Source: Terrirhizobium terrae (GTDB taxonomy: Bacteria; Pseudomonadota; Alphaproteobacteria; Rhizobiales; Rhizobiaceae). From it: DNA of 64,000 bases. Positions 54,795 through 63,659 of this stretch are shown in pieces; within the stretch, counting starts at the first letter, position 1; every line of letters starts with the position of its first letter. Location: assembly GCF_030323265.1 (NCBI RefSeq), contig NZ_CP104992.1:4191501-4255500 (forward strand), given 5' to 3'. Below the pieces are notes generated by a model that was given only the letters and a program-made list of their open reading frames with translations, was not told where the DNA came from and ran no database searches. The position numbers and the translations under genes are program-made.

Positions 54795-56282
54795 TCAGGC
54801 GAGTGTCCGCTTTACCGCATCCTTCCAGCCGGCGATTTTCTGCTTGCGCAGCTTGGGCTTCATCTCCGGTTCGAAGCGCTTTTCGCGGGCCCAGGCCTTG
54901 GCAAATTCCTCCCGGCCGGGCCAGACACCGGCCTTGGAACCGGCAAGCCAGGCAGCGCCGAGCGCCGTTGTCTCGAGAATATGCGGGCGATCCACAGGCG
55001 CATCGAGAAGGTCGGCCAGCCGCTGCATCGTCCAGTCCGAGGCGACCATGCCGCCATCGACCCTCAGCACCCGGCGCCCGTCATGGCCGCGCCAGTCCTT
55101 GGTCATGGCATCCAGCAGATCACCGGTCTGGTAGCAGACCGATTCGAGCGTCGCTCGGGAGAATTCCGCAGGTCCCGTCGCCCGTGTCAGGCCGTAGATC
55201 GCGCCGCGCGCCTCCGCATCCCAATAGGGTGCACCGAGACCGGTAAAGGCCGGCACCAGATAGACGTCCTGGTTCGGATCGGCCTCGGCGGCAAGCTCGC
55301 CGCTCTGCCTGGCGTTGTCGATCACGCCCAGTCCGTCCCGCAGCCATTGCACAGCGGCACCGGCGATGAAGATAGAGCCTTCCAGCGCGTAGGTCGTCTT
55401 GCCGTTGAGGCGATAGGCGATGGTCGAGAGCAGCCGGTTCTTCGAGCGGACGAGATCCTTGCCGGTATTGAGCACGGCGAAGCAACCGGTGCCATAGGTG
55501 GATTTGACCATGCCCGGTTCGAAGCAGGCCTGACCGATCGTCGCCGCCTGCTGGTCGCCCGCGACGCCGAGGATCGGGATTTCCGCTCCGAAGATAGCCT
55601 TGTCGGTAACACCGAAATCGTCGGCGCAATCCTTCACCTCCGGCAGCATGGCCGACGGTATGCGCAGGATGTCGAGAAGCTCCTCGTCCCAGCGGTTGCG
55701 GGCGATGTCATAGATCAGCGTGCGCGAGGCGTTGGTGGCATCGGTGACGAAGCTTTTGCCGCCCGTCAGACGCCAGATCAGATAGGTATCGACCGTGCCG
55801 AAGCAGAGACGGCCGGAGGCGGCCTGCTTGCGGGCGCCCTTCACGTTGGACAGCAGCCAGGAAATCTTCGTGCCGGAAAAATAGGGATCGAGCAGCAGGC
55901 CGGTGCGGTGGGTGAAGAGCTTCTCCAGCCCCTGTTTCTTAAGCTTTTCGCATTGCTGCGCGGTGCGGCGGTCCTGCCAGACGATCGCATTGTAGATCGG
56001 CTTGCCGGTCTCCCGGTCCCAAACGATCGCGGTTTCGCGCTGGTTGGTGATGCCAATCGCGGCAATCGACTTGGCCTCGACCTTTGCCTCGGACAGCGCC
56101 CGCTTGATGGTCCAGAGCACGCTCTCCCAGATCTCTTCCGGATCGTGCTCCACCCAGCCCGATTTCGGAAAGATCTGCTTGAATTCCTTCTGCCCGACGC
56201 CGGCGATCTGCATCTTGCCGTCGAACACGATCGCGCGTGTCGATGTCGTGCCCTGGTCGATCGCCAGAATATAACCCGCCAT
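54795..56282 (-). CDS. glpK: glycerol kinase
   Basis: 495 residues from ATG 56282 (MAGYILAIDQGTTSTRAIVF). FGGY kinase family: WVEHDPEEIWESVLWTIKRA, GITNQRETAIVWDRETGKPI, NAIVWQDRRTAQQCEKLK, KSTYGTGCFAVLNTG and GLGAPYWDAEARGAIYGLTR. Phosphorylates glycerol to glycerol 3-phosphate. No glp transport genes adjacent. GAGGAGGACAG lies just upstream of the start. Confidence 0.95.
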   Translation of the reverse strand: MAGYILAIDQGTTSTRAIVFDGKMQIAGVGQKEFKQIFPKSGWVEHDPEEIWESVLWTIKRALSEAKVEAKSIAAIGITNQRETAIVWDRETGKPIYNAIVWQDRRTAQQCEKLKKQGLEKLFTHRTGLLLDPYFSGTKISWLLSNVKGARKQAASGRLCFGTVDTYLIWRLTGGKSFVTDATNASRTLIYDIARNRWDEELLDILRIPSAMLPEVKDCADDFGVTDKAIFGAEIPILGVAGDQQAATIGQACFEPGMVKSTYGTGCFAVLNTGKDLVRSKNRLLSTIAYRLNGKTTYALEGSIFIAGAAVQWLRDGLGVIDNARQSGELAAEADPNQDVYLVPAFTGLGAPYWDAEARGAIYGLTRATGPAEFSRATLESVCYQTGDLLDAMTKDWRGHDGRRVLRVDGGMVASDWTMQRLADLLDAPVDRPHILETTALGAAWLAGSKAGVWPGREEFAKAWAREKRFEPEMKPKLRKQKIAGWKDAVKRTLA

Positions 56283-56823
56283 GCTGTCCTCCTCACCATT
56301 CAGCGTGTCGCTCAAGGTTTTGAGCATTTGCCGCGAAGAGGGTCAACGGGTGCGTGAGCGGGTGGCTTGCTCCGTCATGGTGCGGGGCCGATCGGTACGA
56401 GAATTTGCTGTGCTCCGTCGTCGAACCAACAACGCGGCAATATGCGAATTTTCTAACACACCAGAAAATAAGCATAATCTCCAGCTGATCCACAGAAACC
56501 TGATTGGAAAACGCAAGAATATGCGGACGATGCATCATGGTTGATAAACGATGAACAGGAAGTAGCGACAGCCTTATCTGACAGCTCAGTGCGAGATCTG
56601 GCACTCGCCAAATGCCTGTCCGGCAGACCATAAAAACTAAATCTAAATTACATCAAGCTGATTGATCCCGACGAAAGGAGGACGCTCAGGCAACCGAGGG
56701 TATGGCTAGCCGTGTATTTCAGGCCTATAAAAGATCACATTTGAATAACTTGATTAACGCGTTCTTCGGCGGCGGCTTTCTAGCGTTAGCGCTGCATCAT
56801 ATGTCGATAGGAGAAAATTCGGA
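56283..56823. other. 541-bp AT-richer intergenic region
   Basis: No gene supported on either strand; base composition is visibly more AT-rich than its surroundings (especially 56440-56760). It must hold the divergent promoters of glpK and the GGDEF gene. ATCAA-5-TTGAT (a perfect short inverted repeat near 56651-56665) is present but is not in the FixK/FNR orientation. No tRNA or known RNA seen. Confidence 0.5.
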
Positions 56824-57798
56824 ATGATTCCGATGACTTCGAGGCTCGCCCAGGCGGTGCAGTCCTCACTGACCATCAAGGTCTTCGCGATCTGCTTTCT
56901 GTCCGTGCACGTGCCGCTTCTGGTGTTCATCATCTACCTGGCGAGCGGCTTCGCTACACAACCTGAGCCTGTGCTCATCCTTCTGCTTGCCGCGACGCTT
57001 GCCGGTACGGCCATTTGCCTGATGACGCTCTGGTGGCTGATCCGCCCCCTGCGCCTGCTTGCCCAGGCGGTGAGGACCTATCAGGAGGACGGCACGCCGG
57101 TTCGCATGCAGCTCGACAGCCGTGACGAAATCGGCCTTCTGGCGACAAGCGTCACCTCCATGGTCGCGGAGACCGAAAACCTCATGGCGAAGCTTCGTCA
57201 CCAGGCCATGACCGATCCCCTGACCGGGCTTGGAAACCGCCGCTGGCTGGCCGAGCGCTTGGGCGAGGAAATGTCGCGTGCCGAACGCCAGTGCCAGCCG
57301 CTCTCCGTCGTGGTCTTCGACCTCGACCGCTTCAAGGCGATCAACGACAGCCATGGCCATGAGACCGGCGACCGCGTGCTGATCGCCGTCGCCGAGATCG
57401 TCAAGACGTCGCTGCGCCGCTATGACCTTGCGGCCCGCATCGGCGGCGAGGAATTCTGTATCATCCTGCCGCAGACCTCGATCGACGATGCAGAAGTGAT
57501 CAGCGAACGCCTGCGCGCCACGCTCGCCGCCACCGTCGTGCCGCCGCTGCGTCGCGGCCGGATGACCGCGAGCTTCGGCATCTGCGAAGCCGGTGCCGAG
57601 ACGAGGCTCTCTATTCTTCTGCAGCGGGCAGACACCGCGCTTTACGAAGCCAAGCGAGACGGCCGCAACTGTGTCCGCCGCGCGGCCCCGGAGACGACGA
57701 CCGAGTTGGCCGCCGCGGCTGCCGGCCTGACCCCGGTGGAAGATGCTGACAATGAAGGGCCCCAGCAGACGCAGCAGTCTGCAACCCAGGAACATTGA
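56824..57798 (+). CDS. membrane diguanylate cyclase with HAMP linker
   Basis: 324 residues; AGGAG upstream. Two membrane spans (VFAICFLSVHVPLLVFIIYL and ILLLAATLAGTAICLMTLWW) followed at once by a HAMP-like linker (RPLRLLAQAVRTYQEDGTPV, RDEIGLLATSVTSMV). The GGDEF domain starts MTDPLTGLGNRRWLAERLGE; active loop ARIGGEEFCIILP (GGEEF). FDLDRFKAINDSHGHETGD holds the metal ligands. Almost no periplasmic sensor region, so the signal probably comes through the membrane. Makes c-di-GMP. Confidence 0.92.
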   Translation: MIPMTSRLAQAVQSSLTIKVFAICFLSVHVPLLVFIIYLASGFATQPEPVLILLLAATLAGTAICLMTLWWLIRPLRLLAQAVRTYQEDGTPVRMQLDSRDEIGLLATSVTSMVAETENLMAKLRHQAMTDPLTGLGNRRWLAERLGEEMSRAERQCQPLSVVVFDLDRFKAINDSHGHETGDRVLIAVAEIVKTSLRRYDLAARIGGEEFCIILPQTSIDDAEVISERLRATLAATVVPPLRRGRMTASFGICEAGAETRLSILLQRADTALYEAKRDGRNCVRRAAPETTTELAAAAAGLTPVEDADNEGPQQTQQSATQEH

Positions 57799-57803
57799 TG
57801 TCG

Positions 57804-57827
57804 GCGCCGCTAATTTCATCGCGGCGC
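57804..57827 (+). terminator. hairpin after the GGDEF gene
   Basis: GCGCCGC (57804-57810) / GCGGCGC (57821-57827) with a 10-base loop, 6 bases after the stop; lacks a T run. Confidence 0.45.
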
Positions 57828-57947
57828 TGAGCTACCCCAAGAAACGACATTCAAGCCGCCCCGATGATCGGCCGTTGCCAGCATCGGGGTTTTGCGCATA
57901 GCTTCCGGAAAGCGGTGGAGGAGAAACCGCGTTCAGGGAGAGATCGC

Positions 57948-58723
57948 ATGAAAAGATCCGTCGTCGTCACCGGCTCCACCAGCGGCATCGGGCTCGGCAT
58001 CGCAAAGGCCTTCGCGGCCGACGGCGACAACGTCATCATCAACGGCTTCGGAGATGCACAGGAGATCGAGGCGATCCGCGCAGGCCTCGACGCGTCGGGT
58101 GACGGCTCGATCCTCTACCATCCGGCCGACATGACCAAGCCTGCCGAGATCGAGGACCTGATCGCGACGGCCGAGAAGAATTTCGGCACCGTCGATGTGC
58201 TGGTCAACAATGCCGGCATCCAGCATGTTGCCCGCATCGAGGAATTTCCGCCGGAAAAGTGGGACCAGCTGATCGCCATCCTCCTGTCGTCGGCATTCCA
58301 CACGATGCGCCACGCCATTCCGCTGATGAAGGCATCCGGCAAGGGCCGCATCATCAATGTCGCCTCCGCCCACGGCCTCGTCGCCTCCCCTTCAAGTCGG
58401 CCTATGTCGCCGCCAAGCACGGCATCATGGGACTGACCAAGACGGCGGCGCTGGAACTGGCGCAGGACAATATCACCGTCAACGCCATCTGCCCCGGCTT
58501 CGTGCTGACGCCTCTCGTCGAGAAGCAGATCCCCGACCAGGCGCGCGAAAAGGGCATCACCGAGGCTGAGGTGAAGGACGAGGTCATGCTGCGCCTGCAG
58601 GCGACCAAGGAATTCGTCGGCATAGACGAGGTCGCATCCGCGGCGCTTTATCTGGCGAGCGACGCGGCAAAGAGCATGACCGGCACGCATATCTCCATCG
58701 ACGGCGGCTGGACGGCGCAGTAG
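57948..58723 (+). CDS. bdhA: D-beta-hydroxybutyrate dehydrogenase (frameshifted)
   Basis: 258 residues after repair, the usual length for BdhA. ATG 57948 with AGGGAGAG upstream. SDR motifs: VVVTGSTSGIGLGIAKAF, VLVNNAGIQHVARIEEFP, IINVASAHGLVAS (Ser) and YVAAKHGIMGLTKTAALE (YxxxK); ITVNAICPGFVLTPLVEKQI and MTGTHISIDGGWTAQ follow. The break is at CCCC 58387-58390: VASP should continue FKSAYVAAKHG. Oxidises 3-hydroxybutyrate to acetoacetate in PHB breakdown. Confidence 0.93.
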
Positions 58724-58797
58724 TATCAGGAATCGCGCACAATCCCAGCAAGCATGGCGCCCGGAAACAGATCGGGGCCTGCAGACGAAGGAGACAG

Positions 58798-60285
58798 ATG
58801 AGTTCAGCCATCCGCTTCATTCTCAACGGCGAAGACGTGACACTCGGCGATTTTGCCCCGACGGACACGCTTCTGGATTATCTGCGCCTGAGGCGCCGGC
58901 TGACGGGGACGAAGGAAGGATGCGCGGAAGGCGATTGCGGCGCCTGCACCGTGCTGGTCGGACGACTGACCGAACAGGGCCTGCGCTACGAGAGCGTCAA
59001 TGCCTGCATTCGCCTCACCGGCTCCCTGCACGGCACCCATGTCGTCACCGTCGAACATCTGGCCGGCGAGGATGGCACGCTGCATCCGGTCCAGCAGGCG
59101 ATGGTCGACTGTCACGGCTCCCAATGCGGCTTCTGCACGCCGGGCTTCGTGATGTCGCTATATGGCCTGTGGCTCTCCAACGAAAACCCGAGCCGGGCGG
59201 AAATCGAAAGCGCGCTGCAGGGCAATCTCTGTCGATGCACGGGCTATGAACCGATCGTCAAAGCCGCCGAGAAGGTAGCGACAAGCCGCCCCAGCTCGCT
59301 CTTCGACCCGCTGGAGCGCGACCGGATGGAGATCACCGGCAAGCTGCTCTCGATGAAGACGTTTACCGACACGATCGTGGTGGAGAAGCTAGACGAAGCC
59401 GGCGTGACGCGCTCGATCGTGCCGGCTTCGATCCACGCCTTTGCGGAAATCCTGTCGCAGGAGCCGACCGCCACCATCGTCGCCGGCGCCACCGATGTCG
59501 GCCTGTGGGTGACGAAGCAATTGCGCCGCCTCGACCCGGTGATCTTCATCAGCCACCTGACCGAGCTGCAATCGATGGTCATCGAGGATAGAGGCATCAC
59601 CATCGGCGCCGGCGTCAGCTATGCCGAGGCCCATGGCGTGCTTGAGGCGGTCATACCGGCTTTCGGCGGCCTGATCGACCGCATCGGCGGCCAGCAGGTG
59701 CGCAACATGGGCACGATAGGCGGCAATATCGCCAACGGCTCCCCGATCGGCGACATGCCGCCGCCGCTGATTGCGCTGGGCGCCGAACTGACGCTGCGCT
59801 CCCATTCCGGCCGTCGCACAATGCCGCTCGAAGACTATTTCATCGCCTATGGCAAGCAGGATCGGATTCCCGGCGAATTCGTCGAAAAGGTCTTTGTGCC
59901 GCGCCCGGCCGACGACAGCCATTTTGCCGTCTACAAGATCTCCAAGCGCCGCGACGAGGATATTTCCGCCCTCTGCGGCGCCTTCTACCTCGCGCTGGAC
60001 GAGGACGGTCTGGTCGAGACGATCCGCATCGCCTTCGGCGGCATGGCGGCGACGCCAAAACGGGCGAAGTCCGTAGAGGAAGCGTTGACCGGCCGCCCAT
60101 GGACCTGGAGCGTGATCGCCGCCGTCCGCGACGCTTTCGACGACGACTACCAGCCGCTGACCGACTGGCGCGCGACCAGCGAGTATCGCAGCCTGACGGC
60201 GAAGAACCTGCTGACGCGATTTTTCCTGGAGACGGCGGGGGCTCCGACGGAGCTGCGGCGGTTCGACGAGATGGAGGAGGCGTGA
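58798..60285 (+). CDS. xdhA: xanthine dehydrogenase small subunit (FeS/FAD)
   Basis: 495 residues. The plant-type 2Fe-2S domain has KEGCAEGDCGACTVLVGRL, the second cluster CGFCTPGFVMSLYGLW and LQGNLCRCTGYEPI. The FAD domain includes ATIVAGATDVGLWVTKQLRR and MGTIGGNIANGSPIGDMPP, and then a CO-dehydrogenase flavoprotein C-terminal domain. Oxidises hypoxanthine to xanthine and uric acid with XdhB. ATG 58798 after AAGGAG. 74 bases after bdhA. Confidence 0.95.
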   Translation: MSSAIRFILNGEDVTLGDFAPTDTLLDYLRLRRRLTGTKEGCAEGDCGACTVLVGRLTEQGLRYESVNACIRLTGSLHGTHVVTVEHLAGEDGTLHPVQQAMVDCHGSQCGFCTPGFVMSLYGLWLSNENPSRAEIESALQGNLCRCTGYEPIVKAAEKVATSRPSSLFDPLERDRMEITGKLLSMKTFTDTIVVEKLDEAGVTRSIVPASIHAFAEILSQEPTATIVAGATDVGLWVTKQLRRLDPVIFISHLTELQSMVIEDRGITIGAGVSYAEAHGVLEAVIPAFGGLIDRIGGQQVRNMGTIGGNIANGSPIGDMPPPLIALGAELTLRSHSGRRTMPLEDYFIAYGKQDRIPGEFVEKVFVPRPADDSHFAVYKISKRRDEDISALCGAFYLALDEDGLVETIRIAFGGMAATPKRAKSVEEALTGRPWTWSVIAAVRDAFDDDYQPLTDWRATSEYRSLTAKNLLTRFFLETAGAPTELRRFDEMEEA

Positions 60286-60352
60286 GGATGGTTGCGGACC
60301 ATATGCTCCAACTGATCCTTCAAGTTACACGCGGACGGTGCGGCATACTCCC

Positions 60353-60484
60353 GGTGATCTCCCCCTTGTGGGGGAGATGTCACGAAGTGACAGAGGGGGT
60401 GGCGCGACAAACTCCGCGAGCGAAGGGTGCCTGGATTTACCCCCTCTGCCCTGCCGGGCATCTCCCCCACAAGGGGAGATCACC
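60353..60484. repeat. RIME-like palindromic intergenic element
   Basis: Near-perfect inverted ends of about 26 bases (60353-60379 and 60459-60484), each itself containing a CTCCCC...GGGGAG palindrome, flank an inner complementary pair (CAGAGGGGGT 60391-60400 with ACCCCCTCTG 60440-60449) and a GTCAC-GAA-GTGAC hairpin. Size about 132 bp and sequence style match the Rhizobium-specific intergenic mosaic element (RIME1). It lies wholly between xdhA and xdhB. Confidence 0.75.
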
Positions 60485-60512
60485 AAGTGGCAAGCCTCGG
60501 AGGCTCTATCTG

Positions 60513-62849
60513 ATGGACAAGACCACCTTCGAGCTCAAGCCCTCGATCGACGCTCCGATGCATGCCTCGCTGAAACATGATTCAGCGCATAAGCATGTCA
60601 CCGGAAGTGCCGAATATATCGACGATATTCCGGAACCCGCAGGCACGCTGCATGGCGGGCTTGGCCTGTCCGACCGGGCCCATGCCGAGATCGTCTCGAT
60701 CGATCTCGACGCGGTGCGCTCCGCCCCCGGCGTCGTCTGGGTGATGACGGCCGACGATATTCCCGGCGAAAACGATGTTGCCTCGACCGGCAAGCATGAC
60801 GAGCCGCTGCTGGCTGAAACCAGGGTCGAATTCCACGGCCAGCCGATCTTTGCCGTCTTTGCCGAGACCCGCGATCAGGCGCGCCGGGCGGCGAAGCTGG
60901 CAAAGATCGAATACCGCGACCTGCCCCACTGGACCGATATCGACGGCGCTCGCGAGAACGGCGCGCCTCTGGTCACAGAGCCAATGACGCTTAGACGCGG
61001 AGAGCCGGAGACGGAGATCGAAAAGCCGCCTCTGCGCATCCAGGCTTCCATGAATATCGGGGGCCAGGAGCATTTCTATCTCGAAGGCCATATCGCGATG
61101 GCCATTCCCGGCGAGGATGAGGATGTCACCGTCTGGTCCTCCACCCAGCATCCGAGCGAGGTGCAGCACATGGTTGCCCATGTTCTCGGCTGTTCCAACC
61201 ATGCGGTCGAGGTGAAGACGCGGCGCATGGGCGGCGGCTTCGGCGGCAAGGAGACCCAGGGCAACCAGTTCGCGGCGCTGGCCGCCGTCGCAGCGAAGAA
61301 GCTGAAACGGGCGGTAAAATTCCGGCCGGACCGCGACGAGGACATGGTCGCCACCGGCAAGCGCCATGATTTCCGCGTCGATTACGACGTCGCCTTCGAC
61401 GAGGACGGGCTGATCCATGCGGTCGATACGACCTATGCGGCGCGCTGCGGCTTTTCCGCCGATCTCTCCGGGCCGGTCACCGACCGGGCGCTGTTCCATG
61501 CGGATTCGAGCTATTATTACCCACATGTGCGCCTCAAATCGCAGCCGCTGAAGACCCACACCGTCTCCAACACCGCCTTCCGCGGCTTTGGCGGTCCGCA
61601 GGGGATGCTGGGCGCCGAGCGGATGATCGAGGATATCGCCTATGCCGTCGGCAAGGACCCGCTCGAAATCCGCAAGCTCAATTTCTACGGCCAGCGCGGA
61701 TCGGGCCGCACGGTAACGCCCTATCACCAGGACATCCACGACAACATCATCGCCCGCATCGTCGACGAGCTGGAAGTCTCGTCGGATTATCAGGCGCGCC
61801 GGCAGGCGATCCTCGAATTCAACGAGAACAGTCCGGTGATCCGCAAGGGTATTGCCCTGACGCCGGTCAAATTCGGCATCTCCTTCACGCTCACCGCCTA
61901 TAACCAGGCGGGCGCGCTGGTGCATGTCTACAATGACGGCTCGATCCACCTGAACCATGGCGGCACCGAGATGGGCCAGGGCCTCTACACCAAGGTGGCG
62001 CAGGTCGTGGCCGATGCCTTTCAGGTCGATATCGACCGGGTGAAGATCACCGCAACGACGACCGGCAAGGTGCCGAACACGTCGGCCACCGCCGCCTCCT
62101 CCGGCTCGGACCTGAACGGCATGGCAGCCTATGATGCCTGCCGCCAGATCAAGGAACGGCTGATCGATTTTGCCGTAAGGCAATGGAAGGTCACCCGCGA
62201 CAAGATCGAATTCCTGCCCAACCGGGTGAAGATCGGCGGCGAGACGGTGCCCTTCGATACCTTCGTCAAGGCCGCCTATTTCGACCGCGTGCAATTGTCC
62301 GCCGCCGGCTTCTACAAGACGCCGAAGATCCACTGGGACCGCGCCGCCGGCCGCGGCCATCCCTTCTATTATTTCGCCTATGGAGCGGCGGTCTCGGAAG
62401 TCTCGATCGACACGTTGACCGGCGAATACATGATCGACCGCACTGATATCCTGCATGACGTCGGCCGCTCGCTGAACCCGGTGCTCGACATCGGCCAGAT
62501 CGAGGGCGCCTTCGTGCAGGGCATGGGCTGGCTGACGACGGAGGAATTGTGGTGGGACGACAAGGGGCGGCTTCGCACCCATGCGCCCTCCACCTACAAG
62601 ATCCCGCTTGCCTCCGACCGGCCGAAGGTCTTCAACGTGAAGCTCGCCGAATGGTCGGAAAATGCCGAACCGACCATCGGCCGCTCCAAGGCCGTCGGCG
62701 AACCGCCTTTCATGCTGGCGATCTCGGTGCTGGAAGCGATCTCCATGGCGGTGGCAAGCGTCGCCGACTATGCGGTCTGCCCAAGGTTGGACGCGCCCGC
62801 GACGCCTGAGAGGGTGCTGATGGCGGTGGAGCGGTTGAAGGCGATGTGA
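60513..62849 (+). CDS. xdhB: xanthine dehydrogenase large subunit (molybdopterin-binding)
   Basis: 778 residues from ATG 60513 with GGAGG at 60499-60503; the frame is open further upstream through the RIME element, which is not taken as coding. Conserved blocks: HKHVTGSAEYIDDIPEPAGT, HFYLEGHIAMAIPGEDEDVT, GGGFGGKETQGNQFA, SNTAFRGFGGPQGM, HLNHGGTEMGQGLYTKVAQV and SKAVGEPPFMLAISV (catalytic Glu in GEPP). Binds the molybdenum cofactor and purine. xdhC is not seen within the next kilobase. Confidence 0.95.
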   Translation: MDKTTFELKPSIDAPMHASLKHDSAHKHVTGSAEYIDDIPEPAGTLHGGLGLSDRAHAEIVSIDLDAVRSAPGVVWVMTADDIPGENDVASTGKHDEPLLAETRVEFHGQPIFAVFAETRDQARRAAKLAKIEYRDLPHWTDIDGARENGAPLVTEPMTLRRGEPETEIEKPPLRIQASMNIGGQEHFYLEGHIAMAIPGEDEDVTVWSSTQHPSEVQHMVAHVLGCSNHAVEVKTRRMGGGFGGKETQGNQFAALAAVAAKKLKRAVKFRPDRDEDMVATGKRHDFRVDYDVAFDEDGLIHAVDTTYAARCGFSADLSGPVTDRALFHADSSYYYPHVRLKSQPLKTHTVSNTAFRGFGGPQGMLGAERMIEDIAYAVGKDPLEIRKLNFYGQRGSGRTVTPYHQDIHDNIIARIVDELEVSSDYQARRQAILEFNENSPVIRKGIALTPVKFGISFTLTAYNQAGALVHVYNDGSIHLNHGGTEMGQGLYTKVAQVVADAFQVDIDRVKITATTTGKVPNTSATAASSGSDLNGMAAYDACRQIKERLIDFAVRQWKVTRDKIEFLPNRVKIGGETVPFDTFVKAAYFDRVQLSAAGFYKTPKIHWDRAAGRGHPFYYFAYGAAVSEVSIDTLTGEYMIDRTDILHDVGRSLNPVLDIGQIEGAFVQGMGWLTTEELWWDDKGRLRTHAPSTYKIPLASDRPKVFNVKLAEWSENAEPTIGRSKAVGEPPFMLAISVLEAISMAVASVADYAVCPRLDAPATPERVLMAVERLKAM

Positions 62850-62958
62850 GGCCCACGGTTCTCCTCCCTTCTCCGGGTCTCGCGTCACAATTGTTCGCCC
62901 GGATCAACGCTCTGTCCTTTTGTCGGATATACCGTCCGCTCGGGCTAGCCGTACCTCG

Positions 62959-62985
62959 CCGGTGCCCCGGACTTGCTGGCACCGG
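62959..62985 (+). terminator. hairpin downstream of xdhB
   Basis: CCGGTGCC (62959-62966) pairs with GGCACCGG (62978-62985), 11-base loop, no T run; about 110 bases after the stop. Confidence 0.4.
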
Positions 62986-63104
62986 GCGGGCGGGATAACC
63001 TGACCGTAAGAGTTCGCTTCGCAAGCCAGAACCTGCGCAAGCCTTCCTTGGGCTGGATGCCGCGTCCTGAGCCAGCGTCGAGGACATTTATTCGTGGAGG
63101 GTCC

Positions 63105-63539
63105 ATGGACGCGCCGCTGATCATCAACGAATACGCCGAGATCATCCAGACGTCGCTGGCACCCGTTTTTCTTCTTGCCGGTACGGCGGCTTTCGTCAGC
63201 ATCTACAGTTTGCGGCTTGGCAGGGTGGCGGACCGCCTCAATGAAGTCGGGGAGAGGGAATTGACCGGCGAAGACGGAAGGAGATGGCTGAACTACCTGA
63301 GATGCCGGACCCTTATCCTGGAAGTTGCCGTTGTCCTGGGCGTCCTTGCAGGCCTGTCCACCTGCGCTGCGATCCTCAATCTTCTCGGCGGCTCCCTTGC
63401 GATCCGCCTCCGACCGGAGAACCTGCCGTGGTTCTTCGGCGGTGCCATCGTGTGCCTGATGCTTTCGCTGATCGCATTCCTCATGGAGCTGATGATCGCG
63501 GGCAGAAGCATGCTTGTTCAGATGAAACGGCGCCCATAG
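63105..63539 (+). CDS. DUF2721 family membrane protein
   Basis: 144 residues from ATG 63105 (GGAGGG upstream); the frame upstream is not supported. Three membrane segments: SLAPVFLLAGTAAFVSIYSL, LILEVAVVLGVLAGLSTCAA and WFFGGAIVCLMLSLIAFLME. LGRVADRLNEVGERE between spans one and two matches the conserved R-x-R/D loop of DUF2721 proteins. Function unknown. Confidence 0.78.
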   Translation: MDAPLIINEYAEIIQTSLAPVFLLAGTAAFVSIYSLRLGRVADRLNEVGERELTGEDGRRWLNYLRCRTLILEVAVVLGVLAGLSTCAAILNLLGGSLAIRLRPENLPWFFGGAIVCLMLSLIAFLMELMIAGRSMLVQMKRRP

Positions 63540-63659
63540 CGTTTGGCAAAGGCCTTTCCTTCACGTGCAATTCGCCTGTCCTGTCTGGGGAGAAGGTTAG
63601 GGAGAGAGGCCGAAACGGAGTATAATGGGCGCTGCGGCCAACGAGGAGGAGGTAGGCAC

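Noticed and set aside
56645..56670. FNR/FixK box upstream of the GGDEF gene
   Set aside because: The half-sites read ATCAA...TTGAT, the reverse of TTGAT...ATCAA required for FNR/FixK.
60099..60512. N-terminal extension of XdhB through the RIME element
   Set aside because: The extension overlaps xdhA and translates a palindromic repeat; ATG 60513 has a proper GGAGG and begins the conserved domain.
60582..62888. 768-residue antisense ORF opposite xdhB
   Set aside because: High-GC shadow of a well-conserved gene; composition is Arg/Gly/Asp/His-rich with no recognisable domain or ribosome-binding site.
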